A stretch of 64,000 bases of DNA from CAIXSC01 sp046349855. GTDB taxonomy: Bacteria; Planctomycetota; Planctomycetia; Pirellulales; Pirellulaceae. How positions within the stretch are numbered: the stretch's first letter is position 1; each line of letters opens with the position of its first letter. The stretch covers positions 1 to 64,000 of the forward strand of contig JAXMBM010000033.1 in assembly GCA_046349855.1 (NCBI GenBank), in the 5' to 3' direction. The notes beneath the pieces are model-generated. The model was not told where the DNA came from, did not search any database, and saw only the letters and a program-made list of their open reading frames with translations. Below, in pieces: positions 27,019 to 36,741 of the stretch. The position numbers and the translations under genes are program-made.

Positions 27019-28893
27019 ATGGGGCGGTGCCTCAGCCTGAGTCTGCCGTTGCTGCTGTGGCTGGCAGGAAGCGTCAGCGCGGCCGATTCAGCTCCGAAGT
27101 GTTACCTGATCGGGAATTCGCTGACCTGGGATACCGTTCCACCTCGACTCGCGGGAGACGTGCAATGGCATGTCGATTGTGGAGTGAATCTGCCGTACAT
27201 CCGCAAACATCCGGAGAAGCCGTGCGTCGAGGCATCCACGTTATGGCCCGCGGCGTTGCGGGACCGGCAGTATGACATCGTGTCCGTCCAGCCTCACTAT
27301 GGCTCGACGCTGGCCGAAGACGTCGATGTCATCTCGTCCTGGATGGAGTTGCAACCTCAGGCCGTGTTCGTCGTGCATACGGGGTGGGCCACGCATGCGC
27401 AGCGTGCCGCCGAAATGGCCAGCTATGCTCCCCCCACCCAGATGACTCACGGTCCGCTCTATCTGCGGGCGTTGCTGGCCGCATTGCGTGCGCGTCATCC
27501 GCAACGCACGATCCGCACCACGCTGGCACAGAACCTGCTGGCGGCGGTGGCCGAGGACATTGCCGCGGGACGAGCGCCGTGGAAGGACGTGGCCGAACTT
27601 TATCGGGACGACATTCACCTGACGCACGACCATGGAAAGTACTTGATGCACAATGCCATGCGGCGGGCGCTGGGGCAGCCCCGCTCGGCGGCCGGCTTCA
27701 CCGGTCTGCGTGCCGACTGGCAACAGTATCTCGATCAGTTGCTCGACCTGCTCGACCCGCGTCCGGCGGATGCGGAGCGGCTGCGGCAGATACTGACCAC
27801 GGTCGAGCCGGCTCAGCGGGCAGCGTGGTGTGCGCAGATCGAGGACCCACTGCTGCGGCAGCGGGTCACCGACCTATTGCCGGCCATCGACCTGGCTGCG
27901 CGGCAGCGTCCGCGCGTCCAGGCGCTGGAAGCCGAGGTCCAGGCGGCGGGAGGGCGGCTCTTCTGCATTCCGCGCGGTCCGCAGTGGCTGTATCTGGCGA
28001 CGGGTGATGTCGGAACGGAGATCTTCGACGTTCCCGCCGCCATCGATCTCTACAACGGCAACAACCCACTGAAGGGCCAAGGGGGACGTAACGAAGCGGT
28101 CGATGACGACTGGCTGTCGCGGTTGGCCGACTGGCCGACATTGCAGAAGCTCGATCTTGCCAATTGTGCCATTCAGGGGCCGGGCTTGAAGCATCTGAGT
28201 CGGCTGACTGCCCTGCGGGAACTCAACCTCACTCTGACCCCAATCCGCGACGAGGCCCTGGCGCATCTTGGTGGACTCACCGACTTGCGTAACCTGGGCC
28301 TGGCATCGACTCAGTGCACCGGCACCGGTTTCACTCATCTCCAGGGATTGCGTCAGCTGGAGAGTGTCAACTTTCATTTCACGCCGCTCAACGATGACGG
28401 ACTCGCCGCCATCGCCCGCGTCCCGATCTCCAGCCGACTCTGGTTCGCGCACACGCATTTCACCGACGCTGGTGCGGTCCATTTGCGACAGCTTGTACAA
28501 CTGAAGCGTTGCGGTATCGGCAGCACCGCAGCAGGCAGCTCGGGCGAGGCGGTCGCGTCGCTGGCCGACTTGCCGCTCGAGGATTTATCGCTGCTCGATC
28601 GCCAGGCCACGCCAGCAGGAATCGCCCATGCGGCTCGCATCAAGACGCTTCGCCGACTCGATGTATCCCATGGCCCGACGGTCGATGACGACTCGCTCGC
28701 CCTCGTGGCCCGCCTGCCGCGACTCGAAGAATTTCGCCTCGGCAGCGCCTCCGTGACCGACGCCGGCCTCCTGCGACTGGCAGACTGCAAGACGCTGAAG
28801 CGGCTGTGGCTGAGTGGCCTGAAACAGGTCACGCCCGCAGGGATCGCACAACTTCGCCAGGCGCGACCGGATCTGGTGGTGGAGGTTCCCTAG
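27019..28893 (+). CDS. Exported SGNH-hydrolase-like protein with leucine-rich repeats
   Basis: A 624-residue protein. ATG 27019 places a signal peptide (LSLSLPLLLWLAGSVSAAD) directly at the N-terminus; the open frame continues upstream without a better start. Residues 28-210 look like an SGNH/GDSL hydrolase: the nucleophile block is YLIGNSLTWDTVP with Ser34, and the catalytic D-x-x-H pair is D197-D-I-H200 in YRDDIHLTHDHGKYLMHNAM. From about residue 370 at least eight leucine-rich repeats of roughly 24 residues follow (LQKLDLANCAIQGPGLKHLSRL and so on), without cysteine caps. Such hydrolase-LRR fusions are frequent in planctomycetes; the LRR part probably binds protein or polysaccharide. It is divergent from the Tat-type gene. 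Confidence 0.83.
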   Translation: MGRCLSLSLPLLLWLAGSVSAADSAPKCYLIGNSLTWDTVPPRLAGDVQWHVDCGVNLPYIRKHPEKPCVEASTLWPAALRDRQYDIVSVQPHYGSTLAEDVDVISSWMELQPQAVFVVHTGWATHAQRAAEMASYAPPTQMTHGPLYLRALLAALRARHPQRTIRTTLAQNLLAAVAEDIAAGRAPWKDVAELYRDDIHLTHDHGKYLMHNAMRRALGQPRSAAGFTGLRADWQQYLDQLLDLLDPRPADAERLRQILTTVEPAQRAAWCAQIEDPLLRQRVTDLLPAIDLAARQRPRVQALEAEVQAAGGRLFCIPRGPQWLYLATGDVGTEIFDVPAAIDLYNGNNPLKGQGGRNEAVDDDWLSRLADWPTLQKLDLANCAIQGPGLKHLSRLTALRELNLTLTPIRDEALAHLGGLTDLRNLGLASTQCTGTGFTHLQGLRQLESVNFHFTPLNDDGLAAIARVPISSRLWFAHTHFTDAGAVHLRQLVQLKRCGIGSTAAGSSGEAVASLADLPLEDLSLLDRQATPAGIAHAARIKTLRRLDVSHGPTVDDDSLALVARLPRLEEFRLGSASVTDAGLLRLADCKTLKRLWLSGLKQVTPAGIAQLRQARPDLVVEVP

Positions 28894-28933
28894 CTCGATC
28901 GCGCGTGACACCACCGACGGGGCCGCAACATAT

Positions 28934-28973
28934 CAGCCCAGGGCGGCGCTGCGCGGCTTCGCGCCCTGGGCTG
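28934..28973. terminator. Candidate bidirectional terminator hairpin
   Basis: A perfect 12-base inverted repeat (CAGCCCAGGGCG with CGCCCTGGGCTG, 16-base loop) sits between the convergent LRR gene and DUF1501 gene, followed by GTTTGT on the plus strand. Similar stems recur in planctomycete intergenic regions, so it may also be a dispersed palindromic repeat. The rest of 28894-29105 shows nothing. Confidence 0.6.
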
Positions 28974-29105
28974 GTTTGTGAGTGCTTTAGCGGGGCGAGC
29001 GAGACTTTCGATGCCGCCGCCTCCAGTTCGCTGCGTCCGGCATTGCCCTGGGAATTCGCGCGCCCAAGTCGCCGATAAGACGGGCCGCGAAAAATTGATT
29101 GAGGG

Positions 29106-30608
29106 TTAGAAGAGTTCTTCGAGCGGGCGGCCTTCGGCCAGCAGATTGTACGGCCGGTTCTGGCTGTCGACAGCCGACAAGTCGTGAATGCCCATGGCGT
29201 GATAGACCGTCTTGGTGATATCGGCCGGCGTGACCGGATGATGCGCTGGGTACTCGCCGAACCGGTCGCTGGTACCAAATACCTGCCCGCCGCGGATCCC
29301 GCCGCCGGCGAGCACGTCGGTGAGACAATGGGTCCAGTGATCGCGCCCCGCGCCGCTCACCCCACCGCTGCGCGGGTCGCCAATCTTGGGCTTGCGCCCC
29401 ATCTCGCTGGTGACCAGCACCAGCGTATCCGCCAGCCGGCCGCGCTGCGCCAGATCGGCGAGCAGCGCGGAATAGGCTCGGTCGAATTCGGGAAGCAGGT
29501 CTTCCTTGAGGCAATTGAAATTGTTGCCATGCGTGTCCCAGCCGCCGCCGCTGGCGCACTTCTTGTTGAGTCGATCGGGGTCGCCGCGCCAGAACACCGT
29601 CACGAACGGTAGCCCGGCCTCCACCAGTCGACGAGCCGCCAGCAGACTCATCCCGTTCACGGTCTCGCCGTATTGCTGGCGCACCGCTGCGGGCTCCCGC
29701 GAAACGTCAAAGGCTTCGGTCGTGCTGGATGACAACAGCAGCGCGAGGGCCCGCTGCTGCTGCGCGTTCCAGGTGCGGGACGCCGCGTACACGTCAAACT
29801 CGCGGCGAGTGGCGTCGAGCTCGCGGAGGAGCGCGTGCCGTTGAGTCAGTCGCGCGGCCGTGGTGCCGGCCTGCAGCGCCAGCGCCGGCACCTGAAAACG
29901 GAGCGGCTCCTTCGAGTTCCCTTCGATGTAGAGCGGATCGTACTCGAGTCCCAGCCGAGCCGCAAACTGGCCGGGGCGCGTATAGGCCGGTGCCCCTTCC
30001 TTCTGCGGCAACGTAATGAAATTCGGCAGCTGAGGATGAGGCGGACGCCGCGCCGCGACGACCGCTCCCATGCACGGCCAGTCATCGGGATAGGGGGTAC
30101 GATTGTTCCCCAACGAGAGAAACGTCGGATCGGGGACGTGGCCCGTCAAGTTGTAATAGTACCCCGCGTGGTGATCGTTCGTGCTGACCGTCCCACCGAC
30201 ACTGTTGACCACCGCCAGATGATGAGCCTGCTGGGCCAGCAACGGCAAGTGCTCGCACAGCCGCACGCCGGGCGCCGAGGTGGCGATGGGTTGGAAAGGG
30301 CCGCGGTATTCGGCCGGCGCGTCGGGCTTGAGATCCCACATGTCGAGATGGGAGGCCCCGCCGCTCAGAAAGAACAGAATCGTCGAACGAGCTCGGCCAG
30401 ACGCTGGTCCGGCGGACGCCCCGCTGCCGGGCGATGGGCTGGCGGGCGATGGGCTGGCGGGCGATGGGCTGGCGGGCGATGGGCTGGCGGTCGGTGTCGT
30501 ACCGCCCGCTGGTCGTCCCAGCGCGAGTCCCGCGCAACCGGTCAGCGAGGCGACCAGGAAGGTGCGCCGCGCCACGCCCCGCGCTGATTCGCCCGCGGTC
30601 TCCCGCAT
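29106..30608 (-). CDS. DUF1501 family exported protein
   Basis: A 500-residue DUF1501 protein. ATG 30608 gives MRETAGESARGVARRTFLVASLTGCAGLALG, a Tat-type signal with an AGAGGG Shine-Dalgarno upstream; earlier in-frame ATGs (30653, 30701) remain possible. A low-complexity spacer of SPASP repeats follows the signal, encoded by perfect 15-base DNA repeats. Family segments are STILFFLSGGASHLDMWDLKPDAP, HLAVVNSVGGTVSTNDHHAGYYY, GWDTHGNNFNCLKEDLLPEFDRAYSALLADL, LVLVTSEMGRKPKIGD, GRDHWTHCLTDVLAGGGIRGG and PADITKTVYHAMGI. It appears monocistronic, without the DUF1549/1553 partner usually next to DUF1501. Confidence 0.9.
   Translation of the reverse strand: MRETAGESARGVARRTFLVASLTGCAGLALGRPAGGTTPTASPSPASPSPASPSPASPSPGSGASAGPASGRARSTILFFLSGGASHLDMWDLKPDAPAEYRGPFQPIATSAPGVRLCEHLPLLAQQAHHLAVVNSVGGTVSTNDHHAGYYYNLTGHVPDPTFLSLGNNRTPYPDDWPCMGAVVAARRPPHPQLPNFITLPQKEGAPAYTRPGQFAARLGLEYDPLYIEGNSKEPLRFQVPALALQAGTTAARLTQRHALLRELDATRREFDVYAASRTWNAQQQRALALLLSSSTTEAFDVSREPAAVRQQYGETVNGMSLLAARRLVEAGLPFVTVFWRGDPDRLNKKCASGGGWDTHGNNFNCLKEDLLPEFDRAYSALLADLAQRGRLADTLVLVTSEMGRKPKIGDPRSGGVSGAGRDHWTHCLTDVLAGGGIRGGQVFGTSDRFGEYPAHHPVTPADITKTVYHAMGIHDLSAVDSQNRPYNLLAEGRPLEELF
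30431..30490. repeat. Four perfect 15-base tandem repeats inside the DUF1501 gene
   Basis: The unit GCGATGGGCTGGCGG occurs four times in succession. On the coding (minus) strand it gives the repeating pentapeptide A-S-P-S-P in the spacer between Tat signal and catalytic-like domain. Being in frame and exact, it is probably length-variable between strains. Confidence 0.9.
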
Positions 30609-30767
30609 ATTCCGCCCTCTCTGCCATCGTTCGGGGTGCGATTGGGGCGCCATCCGCAGCAGCTCGGCGGCACCATGTCCGTGCCGGCCGATTGTATTCA
30701 TCAACTCATTCCGCTGCAACGGAAACCCGCGCCGCCCGCCCCGGCGATCCCTTCCCACCCGGCCTGA

Positions 30768-32210
30768 TCAGCGATCGGGCAGGATGATTGGTTGGAGCCA
30801 TTTCTGGTGATCCTGCAGCGACGCGAATTCCTCCTGCAGGATCTTCTGGGCGAGTTCTACGGCACAGGTATGCATCTTGTCGTAATCCTCGGCCGACAGG
30901 GAACGGTCGCCGTGGGCCAGGACCGATTGATTCCGCAGTCGGGCCACGGCCTGAATGCGTTGGACGAACCGGTAATCCGCAGTGGGATGAGGCTGGCGTT
31001 CGTGGAGTCGACCGACGATACACAGCAGAGCGACTCCGTTGACCAGACCGACCTTGTGAGGCAAGCGGATTTCGGCCGCTTCCGCACCATCGATCTTGCC
31101 GGAGAGGGCCGCGTAGTCGGCCAGCAATTGCCGGGAATCACCCAGCAGGTCCCACTGCGGGTTGTCCGGTTGAAAGCCCCCCTGGCCAGTGCGTCTCAGC
31201 TCCCCGTCGACGAGCGCTTCCATGAAGCGGTACATGAGGAGGCAGGCGAAGTCGTGTCGCCGCATGTTCCGATAGATGGCCGCCAGTTCGAGATAACTGG
31301 CCATCCGGACCAGGGGTTCGTGATTGATACCGCGCAAGGCTTTCAATTGTTCTTCGAGGTGCCTGCGATCCACTCTCCCCTGGCGCAGCCATTCGATGAT
31401 CCGTGGTTTTCGGCAATCGTCTTTCAGCTGGTCGAGGGCTGCGGCCAGTTGTTGGAGATCGAGATGCGACCAGGCTTCGTACGCGCGACAGAGCTGGATG
31501 GCGAGTTCCTCGAGTCGGTCGTCGGTGCGCAGGCCGGAACTTTCCTGAAAAGCCTCGGCGGCCCGGCTGAAGTTCCCTGTCCGGTAGATGGACAGGGCAT
31601 TTTCCCGAGAATACAGCTGCCGCTGTTCGCTCGGGTTCTCCAGCAACAGGACCTGTTCGCTGCCGGGGCGCGGCCGACGGATGACGGGATCGTAGGCCCC
31701 GTCGACATAGCAGAGGGGCATATCGAGCTCCCAGGCCACCTGACCGGCCGTGGCACTCATGATCTTCTTGCCCCCCGTGACGTCGAAAACATGCCGCCCC
31801 TGGGAACCGTAACGAGCGACGAAACCCTGGACTTTGCGATAGATGTCCCGGGGATCGACCGGGTCAACGTACTCCTGGTGGATGCGCGCTCGCGGGACGA
31901 GCTTTTCGAGGTAATCGTAGGCGCGATCATACGATGCCTCGGCATTCCCGCTGAGTACGATGAGCAGGCGTTCCGGGCGTACCGTGTGAGTTGAGATCAC
32001 CGTCGTCTCCGGGCTGAACCCCATCAGACTTACCAGGATATTCGTCTGCCGGTCGCGGATCGCCTGATGGGCTTCACACCGATCAACGGCATTCAACACC
32101 AGGGGAAGGAGTTGTGCGAAGTAGAGATCGTCAGCCGCCTTCTTGTCGTTCTTCAGCAGTTGCAGCCATGTCTGCAGGAGTTCGTCCGGAATCGTCGGGG
32201 AAGGTTCCAT
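30768..32210 (-). CDS. CARF-HEPN protein, TIGR02710 (Cas_Cas02710) type
   Basis: A 480-residue protein starting at ATG 32210. Residues about 57-190 form a CARF (Rossmann-like) domain. Its first strand and loop read NILVSLMGFSPETTVIS, followed by PERLLIVLSG, and its signature DVTGGKKIMSATAGQVAWE is at about 143-161, the D-x-TGG-x-K pattern typical of TIGR02710 and related CRISPR-associated sensors. The C-terminal helical half contains RNQSVLAHG at 426-434, an R-x6-H HEPN ribonuclease motif. In the family, cyclic oligoadenylate bound by CARF activates or is degraded by the protein, and HEPN cuts RNA. No cas10, other cas gene or CRISPR array is in the window. It lies 98 bases after the DEAH helicase gene in the same direction. 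Confidence 0.88.
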   Translation of the reverse strand: MEPSPTIPDELLQTWLQLLKNDKKAADDLYFAQLLPLVLNAVDRCEAHQAIRDRQTNILVSLMGFSPETTVISTHTVRPERLLIVLSGNAEASYDRAYDYLEKLVPRARIHQEYVDPVDPRDIYRKVQGFVARYGSQGRHVFDVTGGKKIMSATAGQVAWELDMPLCYVDGAYDPVIRRPRPGSEQVLLLENPSEQRQLYSRENALSIYRTGNFSRAAEAFQESSGLRTDDRLEELAIQLCRAYEAWSHLDLQQLAAALDQLKDDCRKPRIIEWLRQGRVDRRHLEEQLKALRGINHEPLVRMASYLELAAIYRNMRRHDFACLLMYRFMEALVDGELRRTGQGGFQPDNPQWDLLGDSRQLLADYAALSGKIDGAEAAEIRLPHKVGLVNGVALLCIVGRLHERQPHPTADYRFVQRIQAVARLRNQSVLAHGDRSLSAEDYDKMHTCAVELAQKILQEEFASLQDHQKWLQPIILPDR

Positions 32211-32308
32211 GGCGTTTGATTTCCTGGCGGCCCACTCGGTATCAGGAAGGCCCAGGCCGCCGTCGGCCTTCCTGAGAAGCACTGCGCGTCAACGAACCAA
32301 GAAACAAC

Positions 32309-35300
32309 TCACCACGACAGCTTTCCCTCGTCGGGACGAGGACGCTTGGCCAGCGGCAATCGAGGCGCGGGTTGCGGCGGGGGAGGCGTGCGAGGTCGCT
32401 CCCGAGCCACAATCGCATTCTCTCCGGCGGTCCAGGGCCAGTGATCCGCCGTCAACTCGGTTTCGCCGTCATGGGCTGGAGCAGCCTTCGACGGCGGCCC
32501 GGCTTTCCGGGGGAGTTTGCCGAGGAGTTTCAGGTTGATTTTCTGCCGTTGCCCATCGACTTCGATGATCGTCACTTCGACCTGATCATCGCGTGCCAAC
32601 AGATCGCGGACATCCGCGATGTATCCCGGGTGAAACGATTTCATATCCCGGAGGAACAACCCGCCATCAAGTCCGGGTGTCAGATTGACGAACGCCAGTT
32701 TCGCTGTTCCGTCGTCCGGCACATGGAATCCCGAAACCGATCCCACGACGCGTTTTCCGCGAGGAAACTCCTTTTCGACCGCTTCGACCCAGCTGTTTCC
32801 CAGGACGCGTTTGAGGCTTACCTGTACGGTCTGTCGTACCGGATCGCAGGCCACCACTCGAACCGAGAGCTCCTGCCCGACGGCCAGGAGGCGCCGGGGA
32901 TCATTCTGCCGTTCGTTCCACCAGCTGAGTTCCGAGCGATCGAGGATTCCCCAGACGCCGCCTTCCAACGCCAGTTTGGCGTATTGTGAATTGACTTCCA
33001 CGACCCGAGCCTTGTCGAGCACCTTGCGTACCGGGAATTGTTCCTCCAACTGGCTGACAATGCGCCGGCCTTTGAGCAGGCAGCCCGACTGGTAGAGTTC
33101 GTCGACGACGAGTTGCCACGCGGGAGTGGGCAGGCTTTGTCGGAGGGCCAGACGCTGGTCGGGTCGGAGCGGTTCGGTGCGGACCAGCCGTCCATCCTCC
33201 AGGATCACATTCATCTTGCGGAGCAGCGTCTGCGTCTCGGCGGGAATCACGGGCAAGGGCGACCGGGACTGAACTTGTTTGACCTCTTCCAGACTCACGT
33301 GGACCTTCTGCCCTGGCGAGAAGGGGGCGGGCGTCTCCTCCTGGAAGTCAAACAGTTCTCGTGTCAGTCGGAGCTTGACGGGGACCACATCGCCTGGCTG
33401 TCGTGCCCACGAGTCCAACTGGACCGTCAAGTACACGTTTCGGTCGTCACTTCCCACGCGCAGAATCGTCCCCACCAGGGGTTCGGCCGCCGCCCGTGCC
33501 TGACGAGCCAGCAACTCCTGAAGTCGTGGGAGGGCCGTCAACGTGGCGCTCTGCTGCTGGCGGCAGATATCGAGCACCTGCAGTTCGTACAGCGTGCCGG
33601 GTGGAATGAGGTCGAGCAGGACACGTTCATCGTAGAGTACACACTCGGAGGAAGGCACGATCGTCTCCCAGCCGGTTGTGAGCTCGCGTACCAGCAAGCC
33701 AGCCATCGGCGCGCCGGCCGGTGTGGTCCCCAGGACACGCACCTGCACGCGGCTCCCGTTGGTGAAAGCCGCTGCGAACGCCGCGAAACTCTCACTGGCG
33801 GACGGGCTGCGGAGCACGAGAGCGGGCAGAGCTCCGAGGTCGGTAGGACGCAGCACCTCGGCATTCACCAGGTCCCCCGGGGCCAGTTCCCGACCTTCGG
33901 TCCGTGCTGTCAGCCACCCGCGAACCGGTTGTTTGCCCGGTCCCCCAGGGGATTGCTTCCAGCGAGTGAATGGTTCATTGGCGCCGACCTCCTCGTGCCC
34001 CGCCGTTTCGTCGATTACCTGAGGCGCCGCGGCGCGGCGTGATTGCGGGTACCGCAGTTCTCCGGCTGCCTCCCGGGCATCGTTTTGACGTTCCCGGCGG
34101 CTGGAGGAGGTCGGCACTCGTTCCGTGATCCTGGGTGGGGCCTTGCCGCGCCCCACGACCTCCACCTCCCATTGGTCATCGCGGCGTCCCACGATCCGGC
34201 AGCTGACAATACTCCCCGGTGGAAAAGAGGCGCGCAGCCACTGGTGCTGTTGCAGGCCCTGATCCGCTTCCGATCCGCTGCGCGGGCGTGGGCAGGCATC
34301 TTGAAAGAACAGGGCCAGTTCCAGATCGGTCAGATCGAGGCTGGCGGGCAGAGGGAGACGGTCGAGTGACACAGAGAATGGCAGGAGCATCCGATCTCCG
34401 GACGTGGACGCCAGCCGCTTGCGAGGCCCTAAGGCAATCAACCGTGCCGGGGGGGTGGCGCGGCTGCACGACGCGCGGCTGAATTCCAGCACCACGCTCG
34501 CATCGCCGGCTGCCGCCCAGACGCGGTAGGAAGATCCCGGGGACGCCGCGGATGTGGCTCCCTGACGCGCGAGAACCGCGTCGGGAAACGCTCGGGCGAT
34601 CAGGATCCGCAGACGATCGAGTCCGGCAAAATCGATCGGCCGATCCTCGAGCGTCTTTTTCTTGGCGCCCAGCTGACGAATGATGTCCAGGCGGGGTGCC
34701 ACTGATTCTTCCAGCACACTGATATCGATACCGTACCGCTGGGCCCACGCCTGCCGCTTTCCCGGAGCGGTCTGGTTCCAATCCTCATAGGCACGAAGAA
34801 CCAGTTCCAGGTCGTCGGTGACCGCGGCCCGATAGCATTCCTGCGCGGCTCGAATTCTCTGCCGAGTCCCGGCGTCCCAGTCTCGATCGTCCGGAAACAG
34901 TTCCTCCAGCCCCGACTTCAACAACGGCAGCAGCGTCGCGACCTCGATGGCCAACCCGAACCGGTCGGCATCGCGGAGCAGGCGGCTGTACAACGCGTCC
35001 TCACCTCCCGTCTTGGCGATCTCCAGGCCGTAATCCGTGAGATCCTCGTCTCGATCGAGTGCCCCTTCGCGTGTCAACTTGGCCACGCTGCGCTGCAATT
35101 CCTCGCCGGCCGGCGCATCGAGCCAAGCAAACGACTGGCCATCCAGCGCGGTCGCGCCGGCACGCTTGGCAACCAGCACGATCCCGTCGAGACATGCGCG
35201 TTGAATCTCCGGGACGGTGTTCCGCGGAAAGAGCTTCTCGAATTGCGCCTTGGTATACAGGCACCAGGCGAAGCCGGCGGTGATCCGCCCCACGCGTCCC

Positions 35301-36709
35301 CACCGTTGCCGGCAGCCGGCTTGGCTGTGCACAACCGGCAACAGCGGTGCTTCCAGCAATCGCGGATCCCACTGCGTCTGCTTGATGATCCCCGACTCGA
35401 CCACATGCACGAGGCTTTCGATCGTCAGCGACGTTTCCGCCGCGTTGGTGGCGATGACCACGCGCCGTCGTTGCGGATCGCGTTTGGGGCACACCGCCTG
35501 TTCGCGCAGTTCCTGCGGGACCGCGGCGTAGTACGGGTAGACGTCGGTGTTCGCGGCCAGTTCCGGATACTCGCGCTGCAGTCGCTGGCGGATGTGATCG
35601 CAGGCGTCATCGATGGCATCCGCCCCGTGGAGGAATCCCAGAACATCGCCGCGTTCGAGCCGCGGCACCGACGCATCGCGGGCGCTGGCTGGACCGTCCA
35701 TCGCCACGATCAAGCGTACCATCGCGTTGGCCAGTTCCTCCCAAGCCATCTGTCCGAACTCGTTGACGTCGCGTCCTTCCAGAGGAAACGGCGGCAAGCC
35801 GGGCGAACGATAATGTACCTGCAGTCCCACGGGTTTCGTTCCCGAACACTCGACCACGCCGCACCGCATCCCTGGCGGGAGACGCGCGGTGAAATGACTG
35901 CGGAACTTCTCGTGGTCGATCGTCGCGCTGACAATCAAGACCTTGAGGTGGGGATAGAGCGGCAGCATGTCGAGCAACAGGCCGAGAATGATGTCGATGT
36001 TCAGGCTTCGCTCATGAGCCTCGTCGATCACGATCAGGCTGATGCGATCGAGTTCGCCGCGGGCGATCCAATTGACGAGCGATCCGTCGGTGACATAGAC
36101 CATCCGGTTACGCCAGTCGCAGGCCTGCTGGCCGCGAACACGATAGCCCACCTCATGTCCCGGCCCAACGCCCGCACCATACAGATCCTGGGCCACGTAG
36201 GAAGCAATCCCGATGGTCACATCGCGCCGTGGCTGAGTGATGACGATCTGTCGACCGGCACTGAAGCGATCCAGTGGCCACCCCGCGGGCTGCAGCAGTC
36301 GCAGAGGAAGGAAGGTCGACTTCCCCGATCCGGTCGGTGCGACGGCGATGACCACGGGCGTATCCTCGCGTAGCAGCTCGGCGTACAGCGCCTGCAGTTC
36401 CGTATCCTGCACACCGAATTTTTCCCGCCGAAACAACGTCGGCTTGAAACTCGGCCGATGTGGCTGGGACACCGCCGGCAATGCCCCCAGCGGACTCTTC
36501 TCTGGAAACTGCTCGGCCGGCAGCCAGGCGTGCGTCAGCGGTGCGGTTTTGAGTCCACGTTCGTCCAGTTGCTGGCAGCGCAGACAGCGCCGCGGCCGGA
36601 GCTGCCCGACGGCCAAATCGAGTCGCAGATTATGTTCGGAGTAATGGATTTTGCACCGGCACTGTTGGCACCGGGTCGTCCACTGCCGAGGGCCCTGGGC
36701 ACTCATCAT
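32309..36709 (-). CDS. DEAH-box helicase with N-terminal zinc ribbon and C-terminal S1 domains
   Basis: A 1466-residue protein; two consecutive ATGs (36709, 36706) follow a GAGGTGA. Residues 14-45 hold C14-x2-C17 and C42-x2-C45, a zinc ribbon. The helicase core has Walker A GSGKST at 127-132, QPRRDVT at 159-165, the DEAH box at 229-232 (IDEAHERS), SAT at 261-263, and in the second RecA fold VIATNAAETSLTI and QRWGRVGR, matching HrpA/DHX-type enzymes. The last 250 residues contain two S1/OB-like RNA-binding segments (AKLALEGGVWGILDRSELSWW and VNLTPGLDGGLFLRDM). Typical HrpA is about 1300 residues and lacks the ribbon. The gene sits 32 bases after an unknown gene and 98 before the CARF-HEPN gene, which suggests an RNA-related role in this locus. 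Confidence 0.88.
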   Translation of the reverse strand: MMSAQGPRQWTTRCQQCRCKIHYSEHNLRLDLAVGQLRPRRCLRCQQLDERGLKTAPLTHAWLPAEQFPEKSPLGALPAVSQPHRPSFKPTLFRREKFGVQDTELQALYAELLREDTPVVIAVAPTGSGKSTFLPLRLLQPAGWPLDRFSAGRQIVITQPRRDVTIGIASYVAQDLYGAGVGPGHEVGYRVRGQQACDWRNRMVYVTDGSLVNWIARGELDRISLIVIDEAHERSLNIDIILGLLLDMLPLYPHLKVLIVSATIDHEKFRSHFTARLPPGMRCGVVECSGTKPVGLQVHYRSPGLPPFPLEGRDVNEFGQMAWEELANAMVRLIVAMDGPASARDASVPRLERGDVLGFLHGADAIDDACDHIRQRLQREYPELAANTDVYPYYAAVPQELREQAVCPKRDPQRRRVVIATNAAETSLTIESLVHVVESGIIKQTQWDPRLLEAPLLPVVHSQAGCRQRWGRVGRITAGFAWCLYTKAQFEKLFPRNTVPEIQRACLDGIVLVAKRAGATALDGQSFAWLDAPAGEELQRSVAKLTREGALDRDEDLTDYGLEIAKTGGEDALYSRLLRDADRFGLAIEVATLLPLLKSGLEELFPDDRDWDAGTRQRIRAAQECYRAAVTDDLELVLRAYEDWNQTAPGKRQAWAQRYGIDISVLEESVAPRLDIIRQLGAKKKTLEDRPIDFAGLDRLRILIARAFPDAVLARQGATSAASPGSSYRVWAAAGDASVVLEFSRASCSRATPPARLIALGPRKRLASTSGDRMLLPFSVSLDRLPLPASLDLTDLELALFFQDACPRPRSGSEADQGLQQHQWLRASFPPGSIVSCRIVGRRDDQWEVEVVGRGKAPPRITERVPTSSSRRERQNDAREAAGELRYPQSRRAAAPQVIDETAGHEEVGANEPFTRWKQSPGGPGKQPVRGWLTARTEGRELAPGDLVNAEVLRPTDLGALPALVLRSPSASESFAAFAAAFTNGSRVQVRVLGTTPAGAPMAGLLVRELTTGWETIVPSSECVLYDERVLLDLIPPGTLYELQVLDICRQQQSATLTALPRLQELLARQARAAAEPLVGTILRVGSDDRNVYLTVQLDSWARQPGDVVPVKLRLTRELFDFQEETPAPFSPGQKVHVSLEEVKQVQSRSPLPVIPAETQTLLRKMNVILEDGRLVRTEPLRPDQRLALRQSLPTPAWQLVVDELYQSGCLLKGRRIVSQLEEQFPVRKVLDKARVVEVNSQYAKLALEGGVWGILDRSELSWWNERQNDPRRLLAVGQELSVRVVACDPVRQTVQVSLKRVLGNSWVEAVEKEFPRGKRVVGSVSGFHVPDDGTAKLAFVNLTPGLDGGLFLRDMKSFHPGYIADVRDLLARDDQVEVTIIEVDGQRQKINLKLLGKLPRKAGPPSKAAPAHDGETELTADHWPWTAGENAIVARERPRTPPPPQPAPRLPLAKRPRPDEGKLSW

Positions 36710-36741
36710 TCACCTCATTTCATGTCGGAACAGGCACCGAC

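Noticed and set aside
30431..30490. Intergenic repeat element
   Set aside because: The repeats are in frame and translate to the spacer of the DUF1501 protein, so they are part of the gene.
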